DNA of 9,648 bases. It comes from Candidatus Saccharicenans sp. (lineage in GTDB: Bacteria; Acidobacteriota; Aminicenantia; Aminicenantales; Saccharicenantaceae). The stretch covers positions 13,994 through 23,641 of the forward strand of contig JANLGB010000004.1 of NCBI GenBank assembly GCA_024653405.1. Reading direction: 5' to 3'. The notes beneath the pieces are model-generated. The model ran no database searches, was not told where the DNA came from, and saw only the letters and a list, made by a program, of their open reading frames with translations. This document shows positions 1 through 7,177 of the stretch, one piece after another. How positions within the stretch are numbered: the first letter of the stretch is position 1; each line of letters starts with the position of its first letter. Position numbers and translations under genes: made by a program.

Positions 1-258
1 TTAATTTGTCATAGGTCTCCGAGGGGTATCACCTCAATTTTAATTTAACTGTCTATTCAGAATGAGGCAGGAACCTTTAAGTTTCATCCGTGATGTCAAT
101 AAGACCTGGTTCCCGTGTCTCATAAATCCTGGTGCAACATAGGTTATCCTTTCTGATAAAAGTCTGATAAAAGAATGTTTCAACGGACGTTGATTTGGTC
201 AATTAACCTCAGCCATTCTCTTCATAAATTGGATTACAAAATTGCGTTTGCAGAGCTG
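1..258. other. Left-edge non-coding stretch
   Basis: No gene is supported here. It lies downstream of the minus-strand permease. An 11-bp perfect tandem duplication (TCTGATAAAAG at 152-162 and 163-173) is present. A small inverted repeat GAGCT/AGCTC (253-257 and 263-267) straddles the permease stop codon but is not followed by a T-tract on the minus strand, so it is not called a terminator. Confidence 0.5.
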
Positions 259-1674
259 TCAGAGCTCAGGATTAGCAGGCTTGGGATTTTCTTTCTCTTT
301 CCACTTCCAGTAGAGAAAAGCCGGGATTCCGGCCAGGAGGATAGCCAGCCCGATGAGCGAGCGGAAGGGCTGGGCCCAGATGGTATTTATAAAGACCCCC
401 AGGTTGATCAACACGAATAGCAGCTGGAGGACGGGATATCCCCAGGCTTTATACGGCCTGGGAACCGCAGGCTGCTTGTGGCGCAGGATTATGACGGCCA
501 GGCCGGTGGCTGCCCAGAATATCACCAGGGTGAAGACGACATATTCATAGAGGTCCTGGTAAGTTCCAGAAAGACAGAGCAGCGACGACCAGATACCCTG
601 CCAGACAATGGCCCTGGTCGGCACCCGGAACCTCGGATGGACGAATTTCATGCTCCTGAAAAAGCAGTGGTCCTCAGCCATGGCATAGTAAACCCTCGGC
701 CCGTAGATAACTGTTGCGCTCAGACAGCCAAAAATTGAAATCATGATTGTGGCCGAGACGAAAAAGGTGGCCGTTGGGCCGAAAAGCTGGGTCGAAGCCA
801 CCTCCCCGATGCGGGCTACGCCTTTCATTGCCTCCACCGGCAGGGCGGTTATGTAAACGATATTTACCAGGAAATAGATGAGGGTGACGCTGAGGGTGCC
901 CAGGATGAGTCCCAGGGGAATGTTCCGGCCCGGGTTTTTTATCTCTCCGGCCGCGCAGTTGACGCCGTACCAGCCGTCGTAAGTCCACAGAACGGCGATG
1001 AAGGCCAGTCCAAAGAACTTAAAGTTGAAGGTCTGGTCTCCGGAAAAAAGCTCGCCCGGTGAAGTTAGGCCCGCCTTTGAGCCGATGGTCAGACCGAGGA
1101 CAATCAGGGCGGCCACGGCTGCCAGGCGCAGGAAGGTGAAGATGTTCTGGACGACGATTCCACTCCTTATGCCGAGATAATTGACGGCCGTGAGTAACAA
1201 AATGGAAGCCACGGCAATAAGCTGCCCAGCTGATAAGGAATATTCAAAGCCCAAAATATTCCATTTCAAAAGAAAGGTCCCGGTGGAAAGTGAGGGGAAA
1301 AAGTAGCCGAAATACTCGGCGAAGCCCACCGCCAGGGCGGCGATGCCGCCGCACTCAATGACCCAGAAGAAGCCCCAACCGTAGAGGAACCCGGCCCAGG
1401 AGCCATAGGCTTGGCGCAAGTAAAGATATTGTCCGCCGGCCTGCGGGTACATGGCTCCCAGTTCAGCGAAGGACAGGGCTCCACTAACCGCAAAGAAACC
1501 TCCCAGAAGCCAGACGGCCAGGATCAGGAGAGGCGAGGGGAGGTAGTCAGCGATAAATCCGGTCGTCAGGAATATCCCGGAACCGACGACAGCCCCTATT
1601 ACCAGAAAAGTGGTATCGAGCAGGTTTAGCTTCCGCAGCAGCCTGGAAGGTTCTTTTACCGTTTGGTTATTCAC
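259..1674 (-). CDS. APC-superfamily amino acid permease
   Basis: This is an inner-membrane secondary transporter of 471 residues, the usual size for 12-helix amino acid permeases (AA_permease_2 type). The unwound helix 1 motif GSGIF is at residues 31-35. It is followed by the family pattern FAELGAMYPQAGGQY (69-83) and by YDGWYG with GEIKNPGRNIP (232-253) around helices 6-7. GPRVYYAMAEDHCFF (325-339) and RPYKAWGYPV (406-415) match the later conserved loops. This pattern is closest to the LAT/SLC7-like branch, which exchanges or imports neutral amino acids; the actual substrate cannot be read from the sequence. The start is GTG at 1674-1672, because an in-frame TAA directly precedes it and no convincing Shine-Dalgarno is visible. 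The protein ends in a short charged tail (KWKEKENPKPANPEL). It stands alone, 274 bases downstream of the next minus-strand gene. Family is very secure, substrate unknown. Confidence 0.93.
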   Translation of the reverse strand: MNNQTVKEPSRLLRKLNLLDTTFLVIGAVVGSGIFLTTGFIADYLPSPLLILAVWLLGGFFAVSGALSFAELGAMYPQAGGQYLYLRQAYGSWAGFLYGWGFFWVIECGGIAALAVGFAEYFGYFFPSLSTGTFLLKWNILGFEYSLSAGQLIAVASILLLTAVNYLGIRSGIVVQNIFTFLRLAAVAALIVLGLTIGSKAGLTSPGELFSGDQTFNFKFFGLAFIAVLWTYDGWYGVNCAAGEIKNPGRNIPLGLILGTLSVTLIYFLVNIVYITALPVEAMKGVARIGEVASTQLFGPTATFFVSATIMISIFGCLSATVIYGPRVYYAMAEDHCFFRSMKFVHPRFRVPTRAIVWQGIWSSLLCLSGTYQDLYEYVVFTLVIFWAATGLAVIILRHKQPAVPRPYKAWGYPVLQLLFVLINLGVFINTIWAQPFRSLIGLAILLAGIPAFLYWKWKEKENPKPANPEL

Positions 1675-1948
1675 TTTATATACCGGTCAGCCGGAATTTT
1701 AAGCAAAAACCAGAAGCACCAATTTGGTTGAGGGCAACGATTGGTCGGGCTGGCCAAGCCGGCTAAGCTCGATAGACTTTCTGTGAACAGCGCTCAACGG
1801 GCACCTTATACCAAAGGCCCCAGACCAAGTCAATTCAGCCTCACTGAACTGACGCCTTTAAGTTTATTATTTATGCGTAAATCGCCTCCCGGGCAGCCGA
1901 TTTTTCCTAGCGCCCTGACTCGCTCTGGCCAGTTATCAATATCCAGAT
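1675..1948. other. Intergenic region between two minus-strand genes
   Basis: The 274 bases hold no supported gene. They should contain the terminator of the exported-protein gene and the promoter of the permease. The only clear structure is the palindrome at 1879-1903. On the minus strand TTGCTT and TATATA, 18 bases apart, lie immediately before the permease GTG. That is too close for a normal transcript to include the GTG, so the pair is noted without being called a promoter. Confidence 0.5.
1879..1908. terminator. GC-centred hairpin after the exported-protein gene
   Basis: AAATCG (1879-1884) pairs with CGATTT (1898-1903) around a CCCGGG-centred interior. On the plus strand the stem runs into TTTTTCCTA, and this ending matches the repeat units at 6651-6924. 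For the minus-strand gene that ends at 1949 it lies about 45 bases past the stop but is followed only by TTTA, so termination in that direction would be weak. No plus-strand gene needs a terminator here. It may instead be a diverged solo member of the repeat family. Confidence 0.35.
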
Positions 1949-2689
1949 TCAGGATTGCTTTTTCCCGACAACCTCAAAAGGAAGAAATCTGGCTTTAACT
2001 TCATAAGCCTTAAGCAGCAACTTTTCAAATTCGGGATCCGAATAAAAAAGAATCCAGAACAGGCCCTGGGCTCTCTTGATCAAGTCGTCGTTGTTATCTG
2101 ACAATTTCATTTTCCTGGCCAGTTCGCCCAGCTCTCTCACCCTGGTTAAGATGTAAGATTCCTCTTTTTTTATTTCGTTGAAAATGGCGTCGAAAGTGAA
2201 AGCTTCAACCTCAATCTGGCGCCCGGGAAAATCCTTAAAACCCAGGGCTGAGGCACATATAAGAGTGGCAATTTTCCCTTCCGCGTTGGTCCGGAGCGGG
2301 AAAATATGCCTGACCGCGACGATCTTTAAATCATCAACTGGCAGAGGCGTTCTGGGCTTTGGAGAAAAATTTGAAATTTTCCAGCCCCTGTCGGCAAGAA
2401 AGGCACAGACGGAATCGATCAGAGGTTCTTTATATTCCTTAGATTCCCGGCTTAAGTAATCGATGTAAAGAAAGTTTTCCTTAAAGAAATAATTAACCTG
2501 CCTGGTCAGGTCATCCTGGCCAGCAACTTCTTCAGTGAAAGCGAAATTCGGTTTGGGATTAAGGAAATGCTTTTCAACTTCCGAGGCCACAGTTTCCCTG
2601 GATACTTCCCAGCCGGATAACATTTGGCTATTAATCAAGAACAAGCCAAGAGAAAGGAGCGAGAAAAAGATTTTGGCGGGTCTACTCAT
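1949..2689 (-). CDS. Exported protein of unknown function
   Basis: I do not recognise the family. The longest frame begins at 2713, but the start is placed at the internal ATG (2689-2687). That ATG has an excellent ribosome-binding site, GGGGAGG (complement of 2696-2702), with a 6-base spacer, and the upstream ATG has none. The resulting 246-residue protein starts MSRPAKIFFSLLSLGLFLIN, a classic Sec signal peptide with a basic n-region and a hydrophobic core (about residues 7-25). No lipobox cysteine follows, so it is probably cleaved and periplasmic or secreted. The mature part is charged, mixed alpha/beta in character and has no further membrane segment. Recognisable stretches include VNYFFKENFLYIDYLSRESK, a central VDDLKIVAVRHIFPLR and a helical charged C-terminal third. 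A role cannot be assigned. It is divergent from the glycoside hydrolase across 445 bases, so shared control is possible but unproven. Confidence 0.8.
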   Translation of the reverse strand: MSRPAKIFFSLLSLGLFLINSQMLSGWEVSRETVASEVEKHFLNPKPNFAFTEEVAGQDDLTRQVNYFFKENFLYIDYLSRESKEYKEPLIDSVCAFLADRGWKISNFSPKPRTPLPVDDLKIVAVRHIFPLRTNAEGKIATLICASALGFKDFPGRQIEVEAFTFDAIFNEIKKEESYILTRVRELGELARKMKLSDNNDDLIKRAQGLFWILFYSDPEFEKLLLKAYEVKARFLPFEVVGKKQS

Positions 2690-2725
2690 GGCCAACCTCC
2701 CCAAAAAGTTCATTTTTACTCTTTT

Positions 2726-2755
2726 ATTTTAATTCCGATAAACATTGCTCGACAA
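2726..2755 (-). promoter_or_regulatory. Candidate sigma70-type promoter of the exported-protein gene
   Basis: Read on the minus strand, TTGTCG (complement of 2750-2755) and TAAAAT (complement of 2726-2731) are separated by 18 bases. Transcription would begin near 2719, giving a leader of about 30 bases that still includes the GGGGAGG ribosome-binding site. This geometry also supports the inner ATG as the start. It is a motif match only. Confidence 0.35.
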
Positions 2756-2952
2756 GAGCTACCAAGGCCATCTGGATAAGATACAAGAAAGGTGGTGATA
2801 AAGATTGCTATTTAAGAGAAGAACGCATTAAAGCTCCTCGCCGTTCCTGCCAGGAATTTTTTTTCATATCTGTTTGATGTCAGTCTCGGCCTTGAGTGCA
2901 GGGCTATCTATTAACCTCGGGGCGAATAAAAATTTTTCCAACTGCCTTGTGC

Positions 2953-2980
2953 TTGACAGCTTCTATGACGGCGTTTTATT
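2953..2980 (+). promoter_or_regulatory. Candidate sigma70-type promoter of the glycoside hydrolase
   Basis: A perfect -35 hexamer TTGACA (2953-2958) is followed after 16 bases by TTTATT (2975-2980), a 4-of-6 match to the -10 consensus. The predicted start near 2987 would give a leader of about 150 bases carrying the palindrome at 3005-3030. The -35 is convincing and the -10 is mediocre. Confidence 0.4.
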
Positions 2981-3004
2981 CTGGCCAGGTCGGATAGCCG
3001 GGAC

Positions 3005-3030
3005 CCCTATTAAGTAGTGAATAATAAGGG
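3005..3030 (+). promoter_or_regulatory. Imperfect palindrome in the glycosidase leader
   Basis: CCCTATTA (3005-3012) pairs with TAATAAGGG (3022-3030), with one bulged base and a 9-base loop. It lies shortly downstream of the predicted transcription start and over 100 bases before the start codon. It could be an operator for a repressor or a leader RNA hairpin; no T-tract follows, so it is not an intrinsic terminator. Confidence 0.3.
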
Positions 3031-3134
3031 TGGAAAAACAGAAAAACTGTCGTTCACAGTAATGGGGGGCGGTAATTGTAAGGGGAAGGAGCTAGGTCGG
3101 TAGCGGAGAACAAAAGAAGGAAAGAAAAATAAAA

Positions 3135-6100
3135 ATGAAAATAAGAGAAGCTTTCAACAACAGAATTATTTTCAAAATCGCGGCTTGGTTTGCCTGTTTC
3201 CTCCTGGCGGCCGGCTGTCAGTGGGCAAAAAAAGGTTCCTTGGAGGAGGGATTCCGGAAGCCGGCGGATGAATATCGTCCCGGAGCTTACTGGTATTTCA
3301 TGGATGGAAATTTAAGCCGGGAGGCCATGACCGCTGACCTGGAAGCGATGAAAAAAGCCGGACTGAGTTGGGCTCTTTTTCTGGAAGTAAACGTCGGCGT
3401 GCCTCGCGGGCGGGTTGATTTTCTAAGCAATGAGTGGCAGGACCTTTTCACCCATGCGGTGCGGGAAGCGGAAAGATTGGGCATAAGGCTAATCGTGGGC
3501 TCCGGTCCGGGTTGGGCAGGAAGCGGTGGGCCATGGGTTACGCCCGAGCAATCTATGCAGCACTTAGTGGCTTCAGAAACCAGAATTAAGGGGCCCGGGC
3601 GGGTGAAGTTGAAGCTTCCAGTTCCCGAGCCAAAGAAGCCGTTTTTCGGTGAAGAAAGCCTGACTCCGGAACTTAAAAAAATTCGTGATGCCTGGTTTCA
3701 GGATGTGGCTGTGCTGGCTTTTCCGATGCCAGAAGAAGAGAGCAAGATTTCTCTCATCGATGAAAAAGCTCTGTATTACCGGGCACCTTTTACCTCCCAG
3801 CCCGGCCTCTGGCCGTACCTTCCACCGCCGGCTGAAGATGAAGGCGATAAAGGCTCAGAAAGCAGGAAAAACACCAGGGCGAAAGAAGCCATTTCTCCAG
3901 GTCAAATCATAAACCTAACTGACTACCTCCAGCCCGATGGCATGCTTGATTGGGAAGCTCCGTCGGGCAACTGGACAGTTATGCGGTTTGTGGCCAGGAA
4001 TAACGGCGCGGTGACCAGGCCGGCTCCTGTTCCTGGACTCGGGTTTGAATGCGATAAATTCAGCCGGGAAGCTTTTGAGGCTCATTTTGAAGCTTATGCC
4101 GGGAAGCTGATTCACTGCGCCCGGCCGCGCCAGTCGCCAACCGGTGGTGGTTGGAAAATGATTCACATCGACAGCTGGGAGATGGGCGCTCAGAACTGGA
4201 CCCAGAATTTTAGACGGGAATTTAAGCGCCGCCGCGGTTATGACCCATTGCCCTATTTTCCCGTTTATGCCGGGCTGATTGTTGGCAGCCGGGAAGAAAG
4301 CGAGCGTTTCCTCTGGGACCTCAGGCGGACCTCAAGCGAGTTGATTGTAGAAAACCATGCTGAGAAATTTAAGGAACTCGGCCGCCGGTATGGCTTTACG
4401 CTGTCGATTGAACCCTATGACATGAACCCGGCGGCTGATTTTGACCTCGGGGCGGTGGCTGAGGTGCCGATGGGCGAGTTCTGGAGCGACGGCTATGGTT
4501 TTAATTCAGCTTTCAGCGTGATTGAAGCTACTTCCATCGGGCACGTGATGGGGCGCCCCATCATCGCTGCCGAGTCTTTTACCGCTATGCCCCAGGAAGC
4601 CTGGAAAAAATACCCGAGAAACATGAAAGACCAGACTGACTGGGCTTTCTGCCAGGGATTGAATCGGCTTATTTTCCATACTTTTGTTCATAACCCACTC
4701 GATGAGCGGCTGAAACCCGGGATGACCATGGGGCCATACGGCGTGCACTGGGACCGCAATCAGACCTGGTGGTCGATGGTTAGACCCTACCATGATTACA
4801 TCGCTAAATGCCAGTTTGTGCTGAGCCAGGGAAAGCCCGTGGCTGATATCCTGTACCTGACGCCAGAAGGGGCGCCGCAGGTTTTTAGGCCAGCGCCTGG
4901 AGCTACCGAAGGAACCGATTTTCTTCCTGACAAGCGCGGGTATTCTTTTGATGGCTGCTCTCCAGCGGCGTTGATGAAGCTGGCTAAGGTGGAGGGCGGG
5001 AAAATTGTTTTTTCGGGTGGAGCTTCATACAGGCTGATGATTCTTCCGGCGCTTGAAACGATGACACCCGAGCTTTTGACCAAGGTTGAAGAGCTGGTGA
5101 GGGAAGGTGCAGTTGTAATTGGCCGCCCGCCTCGAAGGTCGCCATCGCTTGAAAATTATCCTGAGTGCGACCGTCTGGTGCAACAGATGGCAGAAAAGGT
5201 TTGGGGAAACCTCGACTGCCCGAAAGATTTCGCCGTGCGCCATTATGGAAAAGGAAAGATATTCTGGGGCGGCAAGTTAACGCCTGAGTCAGTAAGAAGC
5301 AATTCCAACCCGCTTGAGGCCCGTCTTTATCCTGATTATGAAGATACCGCCGCGGTGCTCAAGGAAATGGGCGTTGAGCCAGGTTTTATCTGTAGCAGCG
5401 GGAAAATTCGCTACACCCACCGTTCGCTCCCTGAAGACGGACGTGAAATCTATTTCATTTCCAACCGAACGGGCGAACATGTAGAAGATGTGTGTCGCTT
5501 CAGAGATGGGTCTGTGCGCGCTGAACTCTGGGACCCGGTTACGGGAGAAATTAGGGAGCCTAACGGTATAAGAGAGGCGAGTGGAGGAGTGGAGCTTGGT
5601 ATCAGGCTTGAGCCTCACCAAAGCATTTTTATAGTTTTTAAGAGAAATTTTGAAAAAGGCGACCGCCGAAGAAGACCCCAAAATGAATCAAAGTTTGAAG
5701 ATGAAATGAGGTTAAGTTATCAAACTAAACAAGGAAATGAAGGTGAGTTATCTGAAGTAAAAGAATTAAAAAATAACGAATTTGAAAGTGAAAGAATGGT
5801 GCAGGAAAAAGCAGTCAATAAAGCGCAAAAAGAGAAATTAAAAGCATCTAATTTAGTTTTTATGAATGAGAACGAGAGTAAAAAGAAAGCAGAGAGGCTG
5901 GAAAAATCGAGAGAGGGAAAGGAAAGGGAAGAGATTGAGAATAGCGGCAGGAAAGATAAAATTAATAAAAAAAGTTGGCCAGATGAGGAAAATTATGACC
6001 AAGGTTGGCAGGCTAAAAGAAATAATAGCCGAAGTTGGCCAGATAAAGAAAACAATAGCCGGAATTGGCTGGAGCAGGTAACGAGCTCTATTTCCAGGAA

Positions 6101-6668
6101 CTTCCCCGAGCCGCAGAATTTGATGGAAATTGCTGGACCATGGAAGGTGTCGTTTGACCCGAACTGGGGCGGGCCGGGAGAAGTGGTTTTTGAAAGGTTA
6201 CTCGACTGGACGAAGCACCCGGCCGAGGGCATCAGGTATTATTCGGGCACCGCGGTTTACAGCGTAAACTTTGATTTGCCCGCTGGCTTGAAAATTTCCC
6301 GCGCTGACCGTATTTACCTTGATTTAGGTGAAGTTCATTGCTTGGCAAGGGTGAGGCTAAACGGGAAAGAGCTGGGCGTTGTCTGGACTGCACCTAATCG
6401 GGTTTCCCTGAAAGGCGTGCTAAGAAAAAAAAGAAATCATTTAGAAATTGAGGTGGCGAACTTGTGGGTTAACCGGCTTATCGGGGATGAAAATGAGCCC
6501 TGGGATGGAGTAGCTGGCGGAAAATGGCCCGATTGGCTTTTAAAGGGCCAGCCCCGCCCGACCAAGCGCTACACTTTCACCACTCATCGCTTTTACCAAC
6601 AAGGTGACCCGCTACTTCCTTCCGGCCTCCTCGGCCCGGTCCTCATCCAAAAAATCGGGACAACTTAG
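3135..6668 (+). CDS. GH106-type glycoside hydrolase lipoprotein (probable alpha-L-rhamnosidase)
   Basis: The enzyme is predicted to hydrolyse alpha-L-rhamnosyl linkages in plant or microbial glycans on the cell surface or in the periplasm. Residues 1-28 form a lipoprotein signal peptide ending in LLAAGC, with C28 as the lipidated residue. The catalytic part (about 45-835) shows GH106 (Glyco_hydro_106) hallmarks: GPGWAGSGGPWVTPE (124-138), HIDSWEMGAQNWT (344-356), SIEPYD (424-429), PMGEFW (445-450), AAESFTA (478-484), and GPYGVHWDRNQTWW (533-546). E349 in DSWE and E480 in AAES are likely catalytic glutamates by family analogy. Residues about 995-1170 form a beta-sandwich, GH2-like sugar-binding domain (YYSGTAVY, RVRLNGKELGVVW, EVANLWVNRLIGDEN). 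Unusually, about 150 low-complexity residues (841-990) separate the two parts. Without them the length is close to normal for the family. The final codons and the TAG stop lie inside a short repeat unit. Family is firm; exact substrate is inferred. Confidence 0.88.
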   Translation: MKIREAFNNRIIFKIAAWFACFLLAAGCQWAKKGSLEEGFRKPADEYRPGAYWYFMDGNLSREAMTADLEAMKKAGLSWALFLEVNVGVPRGRVDFLSNEWQDLFTHAVREAERLGIRLIVGSGPGWAGSGGPWVTPEQSMQHLVASETRIKGPGRVKLKLPVPEPKKPFFGEESLTPELKKIRDAWFQDVAVLAFPMPEEESKISLIDEKALYYRAPFTSQPGLWPYLPPPAEDEGDKGSESRKNTRAKEAISPGQIINLTDYLQPDGMLDWEAPSGNWTVMRFVARNNGAVTRPAPVPGLGFECDKFSREAFEAHFEAYAGKLIHCARPRQSPTGGGWKMIHIDSWEMGAQNWTQNFRREFKRRRGYDPLPYFPVYAGLIVGSREESERFLWDLRRTSSELIVENHAEKFKELGRRYGFTLSIEPYDMNPAADFDLGAVAEVPMGEFWSDGYGFNSAFSVIEATSIGHVMGRPIIAAESFTAMPQEAWKKYPRNMKDQTDWAFCQGLNRLIFHTFVHNPLDERLKPGMTMGPYGVHWDRNQTWWSMVRPYHDYIAKCQFVLSQGKPVADILYLTPEGAPQVFRPAPGATEGTDFLPDKRGYSFDGCSPAALMKLAKVEGGKIVFSGGASYRLMILPALETMTPELLTKVEELVREGAVVIGRPPRRSPSLENYPECDRLVQQMAEKVWGNLDCPKDFAVRHYGKGKIFWGGKLTPESVRSNSNPLEARLYPDYEDTAAVLKEMGVEPGFICSSGKIRYTHRSLPEDGREIYFISNRTGEHVEDVCRFRDGSVRAELWDPVTGEIREPNGIREASGGVELGIRLEPHQSIFIVFKRNFEKGDRRRRPQNESKFEDEMRLSYQTKQGNEGELSEVKELKNNEFESERMVQEKAVNKAQKEKLKASNLVFMNENESKKKAERLEKSREGKEREEIENSGRKDKINKKSWPDEENYDQGWQAKRNNSRSWPDKENNSRNWLEQVTSSISRNFPEPQNLMEIAGPWKVSFDPNWGGPGEVVFERLLDWTKHPAEGIRYYSGTAVYSVNFDLPAGLKISRADRIYLDLGEVHCLARVRLNGKELGVVWTAPNRVSLKGVLRKKRNHLEIEVANLWVNRLIGDENEPWDGVAGGKWPDWLLKGQPRPTKRYTFTTHRFYQQGDPLLPSGLLGPVLIQKIGTT
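5655..6104 (+). repeat. A-rich low-complexity insert within the glycosidase gene
   Basis: This segment encodes residues 841-990, dominated by E, K, N, R and S with almost no hydrophobic core. It is much more A-rich and C-poor than the flanking coding sequence. It stays in frame and joins the end of the catalytic part (HQSIFIVFKR) to the C-terminal domain (GPWKVSFDPNWGG). In GH106 proteins these parts are usually separated by a short linker, so it reads as an expanded disordered linker. Confidence 0.75.
5973..6077 (+). repeat. 30-bp in-frame tandem repeat (3.5 copies)
   Basis: Units begin at 5973, 6003, 6033 and 6063 (the last is partial). Each begins with a variant of AGTTGGCCAG; units 2 and 3 end in AATAGCCGA or AATAGCCGG, while unit 1 ends differently. 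The period is exactly 10 codons, giving peptide units such as SWPDEENYDQ, GWQAKRNNSR, SWPDKENNSR and NWLEQ. Each unit places one tryptophan in a hydrophilic background. This points to growth of the linker by in-frame tandem duplication. Confidence 0.85.
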
Positions 6669-6685
6669 ATTTTTCCTATTTTCTT

Positions 6686-6720
6686 GAAAAACTCGGGACA
6701 CCCTAGATTTTTCCTATTTT
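6686..6720 (+). terminator. Probable intrinsic terminator of the glycosidase, formed by a repeat unit
   Basis: GAAAAA (6686-6691) pairs with TTTTTC (6708-6713), continuing through TC/GA and GGG/CCC around an ACA loop, with a one-base and a two-base bulge. A T-rich tail ending CTATTTT follows. It lies 18 bases after the TAG stop and is the best hairpin of the cluster near the gene. Its stem is AT-rich, so efficiency is uncertain. Confidence 0.45.
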
Positions 6721-6890
6721 TTTCTTGTTGTCATTAAGTCATTACCATTAATTTGGGACACCCCATTACATTTTTTTGAAAATCGAGACGCCCTAGATTT
6801 TTCCTATTTGCTTTCTTATCGTTATTAATTCGCAATACCCTACATTTTTTCAATTTTTTTCTCGGCCTCATTAAATACGGACGCCCTATG

Positions 6891-6924
6891 AAAATCGGGG
6901 CGCCCTACATTTATCCGATTTTTT
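6891..6924 (+). terminator. Second terminator-like hairpin at the end of the repeat cluster
   Basis: AAAATCGG (6891-6898) pairs perfectly with CCGATTTT (6915-6922) across a 16-base GC-containing loop, followed by TTCTT. It is the strongest uninterrupted stem in the cluster and could stop read-through from the glycosidase gene. Confidence 0.45.
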
Positions 6925-7005
6925 CTTAATCCTTGGCCATTAGGTCAAAATAAATCTTCCTTGTTTCTCCTCAATCATAGTTATCTTGACCAAAATGCGG
7001 CCAAT

Positions 7006-7104
7006 TTAGTTTCCGTTCTTCAGGCCCCCTTCTGGTTTTAAGACCAGGACTCGATTGATTTCAGGGGTCAACTCAACAAGAAAAATCTCGAATTGCTCTT
7101 CACC
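7006..7104 (-). pseudogene. Possible 32-codon coding remnant
   Basis: On the minus strand a frame reads EIFLVELTPEINRVLVLKPE and then GGLKNGN before TAA at 7008-7006. A TAA lies directly upstream of its first codon (GGT) and no start codon or ribosome-binding site is present. The alternating hydrophobic pattern and codon choice look like real protein, so this may be the eroded C-terminus of a former gene. It lies downstream of the two other minus-strand remnants. Chance is possible at this length. Confidence 0.3.
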
Positions 7105-7177
7105 TTACCCAAATTATGAACATTAACATTATGAACATTAATAAATTTGGAGTTCATATTGGTAAACCAAGAATGGA

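Larger units (their letters stand above)
2690..3134. other. Divergent intergenic control region
   Basis: The 445 bases between the divergent starts of the exported-protein gene and the glycoside hydrolase hold no supported gene. They contain candidate promoters in both directions and an imperfect palindrome in the predicted glycosidase leader, each listed separately. The last part (3090-3134) is purine-rich, ending in a weak AAGAAGGAAAG ribosome-binding element about 10-14 bases before the ATG at 3135. Confidence 0.6.
6651..6924 (+). repeat. Cluster of about seven short palindromic repeat units
   Basis: Units follow the pattern AAAATCGGGACACCCTA plus GATTTTTCCTATTTT. Best copies start at the TCGGG-like core at 6655, 6693, 6753 (TTGGGACACCCC), 6783 (TCGAGACGCCCTA) and 6895 (TCGGGGCGCCCTA). 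Partial ones lie at 6836-6860 and 6877-6889. All point the same way and spacing is irregular (19-60 bases), so this is not a simple tandem array. In good copies AAAATC pairs with GATTTT and GGG with CCC around an ACA loop, leaving an unpaired TA. A further copy lies at 9417-9449. The form recalls REP-type elements mobilised by IS200-like Y1 transposases, but no transposase is present in the window. Confidence 0.8.

Noticed and set aside
40..183. A 48-codon minus-strand frame from TTG
   Set aside because: No ribosome-binding site, short length, and composition (many R, K, S, C) not clearly protein-like; chance is the simplest explanation.
253..267. GAGCT/AGCTC hairpin at the permease stop codon
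   Set aside because: The stem is only 5 bp, it overlaps the stop, and no T-tract follows on the minus strand.
6651..6924. Repeat cluster considered as a CRISPR array
   Set aside because: Units diverge strongly, spacing ranges from about 19 to 60 bases, spacers are AT-rich and related to the units, and no cas gene is present.
6669..7005. Complete insertion sequence considered between the glycosidase and the remnants
   Set aside because: No transposase frame, no terminal inverted repeats and no target duplication could be seen.
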